A DNA stretch of 64,000 nt. Origin: Streblospio benedicti. Its lineage: Eukaryota; Annelida; Polychaeta; Spionida; Spionidae. Below are positions 23,801-35,296 of this stretch, piece by piece; positions within the stretch are counted from its first letter, which is position 1, and every line of letters starts with the position of its first letter. The notes under the pieces are model-generated. The model ran no database searches and was not told the DNA's origin. It saw only the letters and a list, made by a program, of their open reading frames with translations. Where the stretch lies: NCBI GenBank assembly GCA_019095985.1, contig CM032660.1, positions 48,124,491-48,188,490 on the forward strand, read 5' to 3'. The translations under genes were made by a program, and so were the position numbers.

Positions 23801-24181
23801 GAGTTTGTTGATTTGGACGTGTAAATCTTTGTTAGGACGGGTATATTTTTTAGGATACCCGTCCTGTGGATAAGGATGATTTTTCTCCTAATCATGGCCC
23901 TGCTTCCAGAGGCAGCCACTGGGATATCACCAATAGTTTTTTGGCGGGAGGGCCACTGGATGGCTGCCCGCTGGCCAAAAAGGTGGCGACCCGTAGGTGG
24001 CTCCAGAGTGTGGCCAATGAGAGACTTCATTGAAAACATGGGACTTACTGTTATATTGAACTCCTTTGGCAAATCTCCGCTGAAGAGATGCGCCCATCGT
24101 CTGCATGCCAGGAGGGGGCACATTTGCTCCTTCTTTGGCTTTATCATTGTTGCTACTTCCTAGTAACTTTCTTAGGAACAT
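11814..24181 (-). CDS. RABL6: RABL6, Rab-like GTPase 6 (14 exons, 744 aa)
   Basis: Complete gene for an atypical Rab-like GTPase, known in vertebrates as a nuclear/cytoplasmic protein linked to ARF binding and cell-cycle control. Exons in transcript order: 24049-24181, 23006-23112, 22757-22885, 21495-21583, 19518-19658, 16962-17067, 16689-16792, 14928-15142, 14232-14411, 13880-14024, 13106-13580, 12882-12969, 12265-12374, 11814-12026. The sum is 2235 nt and every junction keeps phase. Human RABL6 is about 730 residues. The start [10 protein letters not shown] and the stretch [12 protein letters not shown] match the family N terminus. The GTPase-like domain is about residues 44-235: P-loop GDRNVGKS at 51-58, WDVVD at 100-104, NHRD at 176-179. 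A helix rich in K/E/A follows (about 271-310), then a Pro/Ser/Thr region with RLFGKGG, an acidic region with [12 protein letters not shown] (conserved in the family), a lysine-rich basic stretch, and the conserved end [10 protein letters not shown]...YESL. Thirteen donors and acceptors follow GT-AG except intron 8, which appears GC-AG. Confidence 0.95.
12541..12751. mobile_element. MITE with TACTGTAAARCTAGAA ends
   Basis: Lies in RABL6 intron 12 (12375-12881). The left end TACTGTAAAGCTAGAATATTT and right end AACATTTCTAGTTTTACAGTA are inverted copies with a few mismatches. The body repeats TTAATTTTGCG motifs. The terminal TA would fit Tc1/mariner-type target duplication. No coding capacity. 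Confidence 0.7.
14412..14927 (-). other. RABL6 intron 8, probable GC-AG intron
   Basis: The exon 8 reading frame runs through CCTGAAG and then meets GCAAGA. A donor AAG|GCAAGA leaves one base (G), which joins CT of exon 9 to give alanine and keeps phase. A GT alternative 20 bp earlier (AAAGG|GTCCAT) is also in phase but fits the donor consensus poorly. Without splicing the frame would stop at a TAG within 10 codons. Confidence 0.6.
15229..16096 (+). mobile_element. Miniature element with internal higher-order repeat, copy 2
   Basis: Same family as 4026-5487. It starts at AGTAGTCGTCGGGAACGCCG, then AAATCTCCCC, and ends at TTCGTCCGGGGAGATTTA. It has fewer internal units: B near 15297 and 15600, A near 15461 and 15763. 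It lies in RABL6 intron 7, about 86 bp from the exon 8 acceptor, in reverse orientation to the gene. Two CACGTG sites remain, at 15331 and 15632. Confidence 0.75.
16097..16688. other. Remaining RABL6 intron 7 sequence
   Basis: No bounded repeat or exon recognised between the miniature element and exon 7. Confidence 0.4.
17052..17184 (-). repeat. 67-bp tandem duplication across the RABL6 exon 6 acceptor
   Basis: Two adjacent copies begin at 17052 and 17119 (TGCAGCACCTTTTC..CTGAAATAAG). Each includes the first coding bases of exon 6 and its 3' splice site. The real exon starts at 17067, because only that copy keeps the frame. The outer copy would place an in-frame TGA immediately after the junction codon. 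Confidence 0.8.
17181..19007. mobile_element. Outer hAT-like element with near 8-bp target duplication
   Basis: Ends are CAGAGTTGGGGCGA (from 17189) and its exact complement TCGCCCCAACTCTG (to 18999). Flanks are TCAATCAC (17181-17188) and TCAAACAC (19000-19007), a 7-of-8 match. Eight-base duplications and CAG-type ends are typical of hAT transposons. The own sequence is about 880 bp with repeated TTTAGTTTAGTTTTA. No transposase was seen, so it is nonautonomous. A second element is nested inside at 17948-18872. The whole lies in RABL6 intron 5. Confidence 0.8.
17940..18880. mobile_element. Inner hAT-like element, exact 8-bp target duplication
   Basis: The element 17948-18872 has inverted ends AGAGATGTGAAC and GTTCACATCTCT, flanked by perfect GTAAATCC copies (17940-17947 and 18873-18880). 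It is inserted in the outer hAT-like element, so it is the younger of the two. Its core 18221-18758 matches 362-959. The core includes ATAATGGCTGCGGCCATTTT near 18698, a possible start of a lost transposase frame. It is about 925 bp, nonautonomous. Confidence 0.85.
19224..19504. repeat. Foldback repeat with a tRNA T-arm-like loop
   Basis: The left arm (19224-19322) and right arm (about 19361-19460) are inverted copies containing AGCAAGCATATTTCTACCAA and its complement. The loop holds GTTGTGAGTTCGAGTCTCGCC, a tRNA T-arm-like sequence. The right arm and its extension to 19504 match the unit of the 1076-2136 array. It sits in RABL6 intron 5 with its edge about 14 bp from the exon 5 donor. Confidence 0.8.
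19659..21494 (-). other. RABL6 intron 4, no bounded repeat found
   Basis: About 1.8 kb of AT-rich sequence with a poly-A run near 21316-21334. No exon or recognised element. Confidence 0.4.
21584..22756 (-). other. RABL6 intron 3, no bounded repeat found
   Basis: AT-rich sequence with no exon, RNA gene or bounded element recognised. Confidence 0.4.
23113..24048 (-). other. RABL6 intron 1
   Basis: Contains several GC-rich, partly repeated pieces (GGCTGCCACAGGGCC near 23656, GTACCCGTCC-like motifs near 23682 and 23863). No exon recognised. Open frames on either strand here are not conserved-looking. Confidence 0.4.
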
Positions 24182-27100
24182 TATGTCGAATCAATTATTC
24201 ATCTGATATGTCAAAAAGAATTGATGGAAAGTTCATAATCACGGACGCGAGCCATTCAATGCAGTTGCTTGTTTATATTGCCATTTACATTTGGAAAGGG
24301 GAGTAGACTTCAGACTTCACGATCACGTTTGAGCGAAAGTGTAGACTACAACGTCAATGTTCTAGAGTATTCTGCAGCAGGCCCTTTCTATGTATAGGGA
24401 CGTTAGCAGACAATATGTTCTTTACTGTATTACCAACACTACAGCAATTACAGAAGGTTGAATTCAACGCATTCAACTAAAATAAGCTATTTTTTCTACG
24501 AATGTAAACAGATGCCCTGCAACACCTCCTCCACGTCTCAGCTAATTACGCGTGAACATTTAGTGACATATCAAAATAATAATGATATAGATCACCATTA
24601 CACAATGTTTTCTACAATTATTTCTTAAGTATTAGTTCTCTGTACAAATAGTATGTTATTGTGAAGCATGATACAAGAGAGAAGTATAAATCCTATAATG
24701 TTTGCTCATGAATACATAAACTTGTTGCAGGTGTGACGTCACAAACGCTGCATGCTGATGCCAAACAGATTCTGAACGCGATCATTGGTAATACTCATTT
24801 ACCTCACAGTCAGCTCACCCGGAATCCGGCCTACATCACAATGTTTTCCTAACATCTATTTTCGTCTTTTTTTCTGGAAATACTTAGGCTGTGCATACTA
24901 CGTAGACACCAACGAAAAATGCCCGCCATAATATGCCATATACATACTTAATGCCAACATTACGGGTTTGTTAATTGATATCACCGTAAAATAAAAGTTA
25001 GAACTTTAGATATTCATTCGGTTCGCGCAACTTAGCACAGAACCACAATGATTATTGATAAACAGGTACATACTATATTCACTACATGTCATTGATTCCT
25101 ATAACCAAACATATTCTCCTGTGCGACCCCACCCCCCACCCCGTGATGCGTCCACTGTGCAAAGCTCTGCTCGAGCTTGCGCTTGCCCCTCGAGGCCAAA
25201 TAAATTTAGTTTTGATTGCTATATATATAGATTGATATACTGTTTTGCAATGCATAAAATATATTTCGTTGTTATGAATGTTATGAATATCATATGTAGT
25301 GAAAATATGCATGATCCCCTAATTATTGTGACACAGACTTGTGCTAAGTGTCTACTAGTACAATAATTGTATAACAAGACTTGGAGTAACCTAACGTATT
25401 CGCCTTTGAGTGTTTTCATCGTTGATTTCACTATCACTGCGTCGACCAAACCCAGCCACATGGTTAGACTTAGAGGTAATTTGGTAGCCAGAGAGGAATT
25501 TTGATATATTTTTCAAGTTTTAAAAATGTATGCTACAGCGTCAAGTACGTGTTTGTTATCACTTACACCAATTGGTCATCACTTTTACATCACATATGAT
25601 TATTTTTAATAACATGAATTTATCATATGAAATCCCAAATAAGAATGTGAGTTTCTTCAAGCTAATTGAAGTATCTCACAATTCTATGTTAATATGGTAT
25701 GAGGTGTAGCACTATGAAATGAAATGCAAACCTATACACTGAGACAATTAAGTGCAACATACCAAATAATAATTATACTCAGTGACCTTTTTTATCGTTA
25801 TGGTTAGAAACAAAAGCTCTTGGCAGTTTTAAAAACCGTGTTCCTAATGTGATAATCTTCTTGTCAATAAAATGTTTATGAGTGTATTTTATTGTTTTAA
25901 ATGAAGTCAACACACAATATATATTATACAGATTTTTTTTTTATTTAATTGAATTTATTTATCGTCAATTACACACATTAAAAATACGAGGTGTTCTTGA
26001 CATTAAATACAAACATCAAGCACATATGCTCACGAAATGATATGCATTATAATGATTGTTAATGAGGTGAAAGTTTTTTATTTGTCCTGGATTCATACAA
26101 ATCTTTGAGTATTGTTGATAAAGTCAAAAATATGTTTAAAAATAATGTTGTCAATTTCCTTATTTTTTGTTCCATTTACTAATATATTAATGAAGGATTT
26201 GATATTTCTATTGTTATGATAATTTTCTATATGGGTTTGAACAGCCATTGGTATCTCTCTGCTAAGACCATCAAGCAATTCCTGTCTTTATACAGATTGC
26301 ATTTGTACAGCTTTTGATTAACTAATTTCATTATAGGTAGGGCCTGCTGCTCTATCTATTTTATAGAATTTCTAATTCTAAAATGAAAATAACTCTCATT
26401 CTTATAAACCGCATCCACTGTCGAAACAAATCAGTAGCATCTCATCATGAGTGGATGTTCCGGCATCACAAATGTTTTAATCAATATCATCCACGGACAG
26501 AACAGACCAAGCCATGTGGATCTGGAATCAATCCCACACTTACCAAGAGCCAGAGTGCAGTGGATTGAGCAGTCCCTTACACAAATATGGAGTTATACTG
26601 CAGCTATGCAGTTATCTGGATTTCTTTAAAAACGAAGTTATGATACAAGTTTTATAAATGCTGTCAAGAGCTAAACAACAGCAAGGATAATTCTATCAAG
26701 AAGGTAAATTATTATAATCTTATTCATATGAAAATACGTCTATAGTTTTGTGTAATGTTTCAGTTTCACGGTATACCGCAATTGTGTTTTAATGCATCCT
26801 TTTAAATTATAGATATCGTAAAACTGCGTTATAGCATTGAGACAGAAAGTAGTGACTTGAAATTAATTGATATTCATATCCTTATCCCTTGCATAGAATT
26901 TTTGTGCCAGTTTTTAATATTAGAAAACAAGATGCTCGCTATCATTTTCCAAACATTTACTCACTTGACTCAATCTTCCAAGATTCGCTGTAGTATAATT
27001 ACCAATAACAACCGAGTACCATTCTTACTGCACGTATATTTGTCAATTGGCATTACGAGCACATGGTCTATAAATCGACTGTATGCAGTGAATACTATCA

Positions 27101-28833
27101 CATATTTGTACGCACCCCTATTTTTATGAGAATTCTCATAAAATGATCATATGCTTTTGTGTTTGGATATCATAGTTGGTACTCTGGTCACAGTAGTCAG
27201 TACATACGGATTTCAAGCATTAACCCCTATGCTTTATAGAGTGGGTTTGTTAGCATTTTTATTATAAAATAGACTGAGTTTCATAAATGAAACTACACGA
27301 ATACCTTCGTATACGTAGTCTTGGAATTGGAAAAGCTCCCTTGGTTTAGATACATTTTGGACGAACAACAGAGGGGTTTGCATTATGAATTAGCATTTGA
27401 ATGGCTTTCTGTCACAGTATTTGAATACATGGATAATACTATCTCAGTGGGACCTCCCATAATTGAAGGCCGTCATATATAGAATGAAAGCAAACATAGC
27501 GAATATTTCTGCAGCATTTGAGGATACATGTAAATTGAAGCATTCTATATATAATATACTGCCAATCAACAGGCTTCAAGATAATGAAGAACACCTTGAT
27601 TTTGTAAAACATATATAGTCTCGCAATTTGCTTGTTGAAGTTGTTTCTGTATTTGAATTAAATTCAAGAAAGCGTTTCTATGTAGATAATATTATTATGG
27701 TAATAATAATTGTCAATCATAGTAGAATTTAGGTGCAAAAGGATTAAACAATTTGCAGCGAGAAGCAGGAATCAATAGTAAATGCAATGCACATGACAGT
27801 GTAACTCAGTTTCTTTTGACATCCAGCACAGCTGAATTTTACCTGTAAACACATTGTTAACCCTGCACTGTTACCTATCAAGGATAACACTATGCAAATG
27901 GATAATTTTAAGCCCAGTGCAAGCTACGAACAGGTAAATATATTAGTAATGAAAACAAGTTAAAGTACATACATTTGGGTTAGCCTGGGATGCCCTTAAA
28001 TTCAATGCCATAAAAAATTCTCTTTAGGCCTACAAACACCATGTTGATGCCCTGTAATTTAGAATTACAACGATCATTATTTAATGACAGCACCAGGTTG
28101 ACCAAAATCCACCGAATACTATAGATACATGAACATGTTGCATACAAATGTACCCGATGATGATGTGTACATTTACTACACATGGTATACCACACACATG
28201 CAATTGCACCCTCCCGCCCCCCCAAAGAATTTCAATGACACTGGTAAAATCAGACCATTGCAGATATTGTAGGAGCGCCCAACACCCCCTCTACCAAAAT
28301 GGATTTTTTCCTTCAAAATGAAGTACTCCTTTGCGCCCCCACCCCCCAAAAATAAAAAAATAAAAAAAATAAAATGATCTTGAGCCAATGAGTGATATAT
28401 AAGAAATAGGGCTTTCGCTACCGCTACAAAATCTTTACGTTCGTAGTAGCTTTTTTTTGGTACTTTTGTAACTGGTAATTCATCTCAAGCAGAAACATTA
28501 CCCTGCACCGCAATTACAATACTGGTGTCCACACTTCAGTTCCTCTTAGGCGTAAGTTTAACACTGGTTAGACACCTTCAACTTAGACGATCGCCTGTTC
28601 ACTCACTACAATTTCTATAAGTTAAAGCCAGTCATGTTATGATTATTTACCCATTTAAATACTGGTCAAAGTCTGCCACCACACTGACAGGGGTATCACT
28701 TTAAAATGGTAAAATGGGTGGTGGTAAGGAAGTTTGGAACCTCCAAAAATTGTCTTATAATAGAGGTGGTACTTTATATGTGTGTTCTTATTAGCAGGTT
28801 CTGTTGCATTCAATTGATTATTTTGTATTACAG
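24182..28833. other. Upstream flank of RABL6 and intergenic DNA
   Basis: The first few hundred bases should hold the RABL6 promoter and 5' UTR, but no core element stands out. The rest is AT-rich with no exon, RNA gene or bounded repeat recognised. A low-complexity C-rich patch lies at 28206-28350 just before the boundary, inside this stretch. Confidence 0.4.
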
Positions 28834-28895
28834 CAAATTGACGAAGACCAAGACCCAGAAGGCGATGCCATGAACAGTAAAGGCTTTTCACTGCC
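28834..28895 (+). other. Possible 62-bp internal exon, unassigned
   Basis: A pyrimidine-rich acceptor (TTTTGTATTACAG) precedes 62 bp that end at a consensus donor GTAAGT. Only one frame is open and gives the acidic peptide QIDEDQDPEGDAMNSKGFSL. The length is 3n+2. It could be a 5' exon of the SVOP-like gene downstream or belong to another gene. No homology is recognised, so this is a weak call. Confidence 0.25.
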
Positions 28896-30314
28896 GTAAG
28901 TATGATTACATCCTCATAATATATATACATAATATTATATTAGTCTGCTCATAGGTTATATTGTGACGATGATCTGACCGACAAGTATTATTGAAACACA
29001 TGTAAAAGTTTTGAAAATATTAGTATTGGCAATATGATAGGCATACAAGCGCATTAAAACCAAAACATGAAAATATCTAAATTACAAAGCCACTAACGTT
29101 TGAAAAAAGAATCAATTATAAGGACTTATCACAATGCATTCGTTGAAGCTAACGAAAACTCAACACGCTTGTACAGTGAGCATATCCCAGATAAGGAATG
29201 CTCGCCGTTTTCATTATGGACTATTTACCCTTCTCATTCGGGTAACTCCCGGGAGGTGGCAGCACAACGGCATCTATGCTGTCATTTTACAGTCTAAAGA
29301 TAGTTACCGCCTCCCCATATGGTACGGCCACTGTCAGTAGGAAAAATCACATCACCTGAGTAAATCCTGGTAAAAATATGTGTGGATAAAAGGATAGCTT
29401 AGGCTTCTCATGCGTAAACAAAACCTTACTCATTCATTGGGTACAGATGCACTAAATTGCTTTTTTGGGAGATAAAAAAAACTAGTGTTTGTCAATAAAC
29501 TAGCAAGGATTATAAGGATTAGTAGAGATTATTTACTCAATAAGGATACATATACAATGTCAGCTTATACACAATTATAAGTCTCGTTTCAAGACTGGAA
29601 TACATGCTGTTCACGTGATGCACATCTGTCGTCTGTTTTATGAATGAGTTATGCACGCCAAAGAAGCACTGTTGCTCACGCTAACCCTCAAATCAGTTCA
29701 ATATTGATCAACGAACACGTTTGATAACACGATGATCTTTGTCACTGCACCCAATGTTTTGTCACTGTAGGCTGTGTGTGTGACCAAAGGCATATGCGAT
29801 TCTTGCTCAGTCCCCTTGAAAATCACAGACTGGGATTAGTTTGTACATTCATTTTAGAACAGCGTTTCGGACTTGTTTATCACTTACACGCGGTGGACTT
29901 GTATTATTAGCTTAATACATTTTGAGTAAATGGCCACACGAACAGCAGATCCAGCTCTTGCACAATGAACGAACCAATCTTAAAAACGATAGTTCCTGAG
30001 TATAAGTTTTAGAAATGTGTTATTAATTTGGTACGCTATTTGAGTCCTACACATCTTGCCACAGCAAGGTATCATCTATCAAATGTTATTGATTGATGAC
30101 AACCTTCTCAGGGGAAGTTGAGTCCTACAGCAAATGCGTGGAGATGGGTTTGTGAAATAGGGAAAAAAAAAAAATCAAATAAACAAAGAAAACAAAGAAA
30201 TTGGGTGAAGCGACACCCTTCTTTGTTGGGGTACACGTGTGTGATATCATATATCACTAAGTCAAAGTAGAAGTTAAGCATTTCAAAATTAAAAACCATT
30301 ATTAGACAGATAAC

Positions 30315-30507
30315 ATGCATTAAAACCTCTTTAATAAGACCTCCAAAGGGGGTGGTGGTAGGGGGGGGCGCTGGCATCAATTGGTCTCAATGGAGAGGCG
30401 GTCTCTTTATAGAGGTTCACCGCAGTCTGCAGCTGCTTATCAAGGGGTGAGAATACCGCGAACTATCTCATTATAGAGGTGGACTTGTTTTGAAGTCATA
30501 CTGTAGA
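30315..30507. mobile_element. CAGTARAACCTC-type MITE, degraded copy
   Basis: Contains AAAACCTCTTTAATAAGACC on the left and repeated TATAGAGGT motifs, ending near TACTGTA. Resembles the better copies at 51294 and 55655. Confidence 0.45.
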
Positions 30508-30828
30508 CCCACCAAATGGCAATTATATTACTCGTGCAGTACTTAGGCAATTACCCGTACGGCATCTGGGCTGGCTTACCACAATTTACCAGGCAATTGT
30601 AAAATAATTGTTTTTTTCCATGCCATGGTACAATTGAAGCAGATGTGTATTTAAACGTGCACTGGGTGTTCAGAGTAATCGTATGCGCGTGTGCTCATTC
30701 TTTATCATCTATCATCTGATGATTTGGACTTGATTTTTTAGATTAGGTGTAAGCGAAGTACATACCCGGTACATAGTTCGACGAATGACTCATGTATACA
30801 TATATTATCAGCTGTATTCAGTATTACA

Positions 30829-30982
30829 CCAGAACCTCTCATTTAGACCACCTCTATTGTAAGAACATTTCTCACGGTCCCAAATTGATAGATCAAAGCA
30901 AACCTCCACAAATACTCCACATCTCTACCGAGATCGCATGAGAGCTGTCAAGTGGGTGTCTAAATAGAGAAGTTCTGATGTT
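30829..30982. mobile_element. CAGTARAACCTC-type MITE, degraded copy
   Basis: Left end AGAACCTCTCATTTAGACCACC, right end TCTAAATAGAGAAGTTCTG. The inside has the ACGGTCCCAAA motif seen in other copies as GGTTTGGAACCGT-like sequence. Confidence 0.5.
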
Positions 30983-33900
30983 CTAATGGTTCGAATGTAG
31001 CTTATTTACGAGTGAAGAATAGGCGTCATCTGCTCATAAATCATCATTTACAGAAATCAATTCGTGTATTGATGATCAGATAGAATAACGAGTGCTTTTA
31101 TGTACAAGGACGATGGGTAAATTAGTATATTTCATACACAGAAACGCAGGTATAATGAAGTGAGCATTCATTAGGTTGATATTTACGCATTTTGCAGTAC
31201 TAATATACGCACCCACTATGCAAGACAACATTTTAGTCAAGATAGCATATTCCAATGCTATCTTCGTTGGAACTTCAAATCAAGCCCATCTTACAGTACT
31301 AAAACAAATGCATTGAAATATGTCTTGTTTGTGCTTAGTTTCTATATAGGTATACTGGACATTATAAGCATCATGAGCCCCCATTCCCTACCTGATTGCC
31401 CGGCTTGATCTATACGTAGATAAGGGGATACAACCCCTCATCAATGACTTTTATGGCCTCTTCTATAAGAGGCTTAATTAGCCCTCAAACAGTTCCGTTA
31501 TTTATGATACTTAGGGGCTCGCTCAATCGTCCTTGCATGCTTCCACTACTTCATGGAGATAATATATTCATTATCTAGCAATGATGCCTATCGTCCTAGT
31601 GCATGCTAACCTTTTTCAATTAAGTTGCTATGGAATTGGACAACGATCTACTAGTTCACGTTCATATTTCCCCACAGGAAATGACAGAAATAATTTCTGC
31701 ATTTGAAAACAATAGATGTGTAAAGACTGTAAACTCAAATATACTCCGGATCAAAGTAAATGAACCCCTCAAATAACAACGATGGTTATGGTCCAAACAC
31801 AAAGTATTGTGAACAACTGTGTACTGTACGATCTTACACCTATTTGTTACGTCTGGGAAGGTGTTCGGCAGACGACTGGGGCTGCAATACGCGCTACAAT
31901 GATATTAGGTTTTATTATTTACTAGCTTTGCCCAGCTACGCGTTGCAGTGGCAATTTACACGGCATGGAAACCCTCGCCAGGCTGTTGACATAGACGCTA
32001 ATGCCTTCATTAAATTGGTTATTTAAGGAAATATGTATCAAAGAGTGTAATAAAGATGTATATAACATAGTGGTACTGGACACAATGCTATCACAACCAA
32101 TATGACATGAATCAGTCTATGTATGCGATTCATAAACCAATTCTAAAATCGTATATAGGTGCAGGTATCTGGATCTGGATTTGTACTCCGCAGACCCTCA
32201 GAAGACGTAAAGATGCAGAGGGTATCATGGCAGGCAGTGTATATTGCGTCTATTTTTACATTTACTAAACATGGTTTATTTCGTGAAACAAAAGATTTTG
32301 CAGGGGCACCACATTGCATGGAAGCCCCAACCATGTTATCAACCTGAACTCTTACACTTTCTTCCCATCAGAATTTCAAGGAAACGTGTATCGAAAGAGA
32401 AAATAACATGCATAAAATACAGTTGTAATGCATTCCATACACAGTCAACATGAAGCCTTGACCCCTAAATGCCAACTCCCAATTACCAGCCGTACTAGCA
32501 GTCTAGGTAGAGCCGCGTCGGCGGCAGTGTCCGATTTGCCAGTAAACCACGTGAGCTGTTATTGAACGTGGCTCTTTGAAGTTCTGCTGCTGCAAGTGAT
32601 TATCGAATATCAAGGCGACTATTGTGCTCATTAGTGTGGTCGTCACGATGGAATAATCGTTATCATAGGTTTTATATATCTAGAAAGAAAAAGTAAAAAA
32701 AGTTGTCGCCACCGATATAGGTGACTTGTTTCTTGTTACAGAAAATATCGTTAAACTGGAAGCTAAAGACCCCAAAAGTCGAGATAGCCAATATTCGAGA
32801 TAACCCAGCAGAAAAATGTATGTTACATTGCAACGGCATTTGTAGATATTGTGGCAATGATATTATAAACTATTTAGTAGGCCATATAGCAGTTCCAATC
32901 AATTTGATAGATATCTAAACGGGGATATTACATAGAATCTCTTTCAAGCAGTGCCAGTTGTTAAATATCGAAATTGGTGGGAAGTCTTATTTGATAAAGT
33001 ACACTTCACAATTGAGGAAGCTATCACCACATTTTATGAATCTTTATTAAGTTTATATTTTCACGGGTGTCATCATGTTATGACACTCAGGCTCTTCACA
33101 CGAAACACTAATTTGTCAGTTTACCTATCAGTTGGACATGATGGAAACTACATGACCCGAAAATAAATGTAGTGGTTCTGTGCTGTGTTCCACTTTAAAA
33201 CATCTCAAAGAAGTAGATGTACCTGTCATTTTGATTATGATGTCCAGTGTCCACACAAAGAAGTGGGTACATGCATGTATGTCTCATTTGTGTCCCAGTT
33301 GGGTTCCCGTTTAAAGGCCAAGGCCATTTGAAATACTGCATTGTTTTTATGAGCTGGATGTGGGTGAGGTGGGTGGGGTGCTAGGTGGAGGTAGTATGAA
33401 AGCTATATGTGGAGAAAAGGCCAAAAAGAAGGTTGTGGGAAAAGTAAAATCATGAAGGATAACAAACCGCCAGTTAGTGGGATGTGGGGTCTGACAATTG
33501 TCAACTATTATGATATTGGATTGCTTGCCATCTACTTAGCAAATGTAGATAGAGACCCTATTGAAAACAAGAAGATTTTTATTATAAAGGTGGCAATATA
33601 GGGACAAAACTGCTCCAAACACAGCAGCAACACACGAGCCTCGTTTCTCTCATATATAGAGTGTAAGTAGCTCAAAATAGGCTCATGAATGTTCCTACAG
33701 GATCCATGAATTATTGCCATCCGGCCATTTAGTATGATGTAAACAAGGTACTTCACTCACGTGGAAACGGTGCTTCCAGCTAGTGCGCGGTTAAATATGT
33801 CATGCAAGGACGACTTGTGCTTCTGGTATGTGTCTATCTTTTAAAAATTACATTGAAGTAGTTTTTAACGCTTATGTATACCCGAGAAGGTTTCGAGTTG

Positions 33901-34181
33901 TGCTCCAACTCCTCACTACCTAACTAAGTGTGTTTGTTACGGATAAGCTTAAAACTAGTTCAGTGTAATGTGAATAGATAGACACGAGGGATATTCACCT
34001 GAACAATGAACCTACATCATAGCGCTTCTACAGTAGTGTACAGGTGTTTCAAAATATTTCCAGGTTCATTATGACTCGTGCGAAAAATAACCATGGACTT
34101 TGACGTTGGCAAGGAACATGTCACGTAGTTCAAGTAGCAAAGAGAAATTAAATTCTAATGTACAGTGCAATAATATAAAAC

Positions 34182-34344
34182 ATGCTTAACAGAATCGTCA
34201 AGTTTCGTCGGTCGGGAGACCGCGAAAAATATGAAGAAATGCGTGGAGAAGATCGCAGTTCCCGGTCTCCACACCAGGTGGAGTTTCAGGCGAACCAGTC
34301 ACCTTCGACCCCGGGGTCGCAGACGGCGGACCGGATTGCCGAGG
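34182..34344 (+). CDS. Probable first coding exon of the SVOP-like gene
   Basis: The 54-codon frame begins MLNRIVKFRRSGDREKYEEM and continues as a polar, charged segment to RIAE, then a donor GAGG|GTGGGT. Human SVOP begins with a cytoplasmic tail that contains VVKFRRTGESARSEDD, so the IVKFRRSGD match near the start is good support. The exon leaves one base, so the next exon must start in phase 1. The next recognised exon (48518) starts in phase 0, so at least one exon of 3n+2 bases is missing between them. The ATG is the first in the frame; an AACAG just after it could act as an acceptor but has no pyrimidine tract. Confidence 0.55.
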
Positions 34345-35296
34345 GTGGGTACCATTCATTAATAATTTTATCATAGAAATACACTTTATACAGGCCATTT
34401 AATTCACTGCAGTCTTCAAAAAACAGGTAATCAACCAATAATATTGTTAGGCGCTCGTGTATGCGCTTCTATTTGGGCACACTTTGTAGACAAACACATA
34501 TCAAAGAGCATTACCAATATATATGACAATACAAGGAAATAAAGATTGTGCCATAGTTAGAAACATATTACATACATTTTGAGTAAAAATGTAAATGATA
34601 AACCCAGGAACACATACATTTTGCTCTAAATGGTCCCGGTGGCGTGCACACGTGCCTTTTAATTAAATCCATTCTCATGCTCGTGTGTAGGCCCTAAACG
34701 TCAAGACAAAAATTGAAATAGATGAGACTTGGTCTTTTCTGTGTGACATCAGGGTTGTATCATGTCTACTGCATGCAAGCAAGCCTTTCCAAAAGTGAAT
34801 TAAAACAGGGTTTTCAATAAAATTAATAAATTTAACACATATCCAGTGCACATTTTCTTTTATTGAACGGTAGCGTATTCTATGTTTTTATGTGTGAAAC
34901 AGAATAATAATAATAATAATAAAAAAACCACATGAACAAGAAATGATTATGACATTTGTGTGAGTGTCTGTGGTGCGTGCGCACCCCTTTAATCCTTCCT
35001 GGATCTGCCTGAGCACCACTCACGGATAAACGCACTCGCACATACTTATAACACGTACAAGTGAAAAATGGAACTTTATTCCTAGGGTCCATAAATCACC
35101 ATTATTACCATTTGGCCATTAGTGCGTAAACGTTGCAAGATTTAAAACTCAGTGAACAACAATGATATACAACAACACGCCATGCCACATTACATGACAT
35201 TAGGGACCCCGAGTGCGGTAGATTATACATGAGAGTGCAATTACACCAGTAGCATTATTAATATTTAGCACTGTTTAGTAGCCCATGCTTTTATTA
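34345..35296 (+). other. First-intron sequence of the SVOP-like gene
   Basis: AT-rich, with an (AAT)n run near 34903. No exon for the missing first transmembrane segment was seen. Confidence 0.4.

Larger units (their letters stand above)
28896..34181. other. Intergenic DNA with Tc1/mariner-type MITE pieces
   Basis: No exon recognised. Two copies of the CAGTARAACCTC MITE family occur (about 30315-30507 and 30829-30982). A T-rich low-complexity stretch and a G run occur near 30361. Confidence 0.4.

Noticed and set aside
23876-24163. Plus-strand open frame of 95 codons
   Set aside because: Antisense to RABL6 exon 1 and intron 1; the minus-strand frame is the conserved one.
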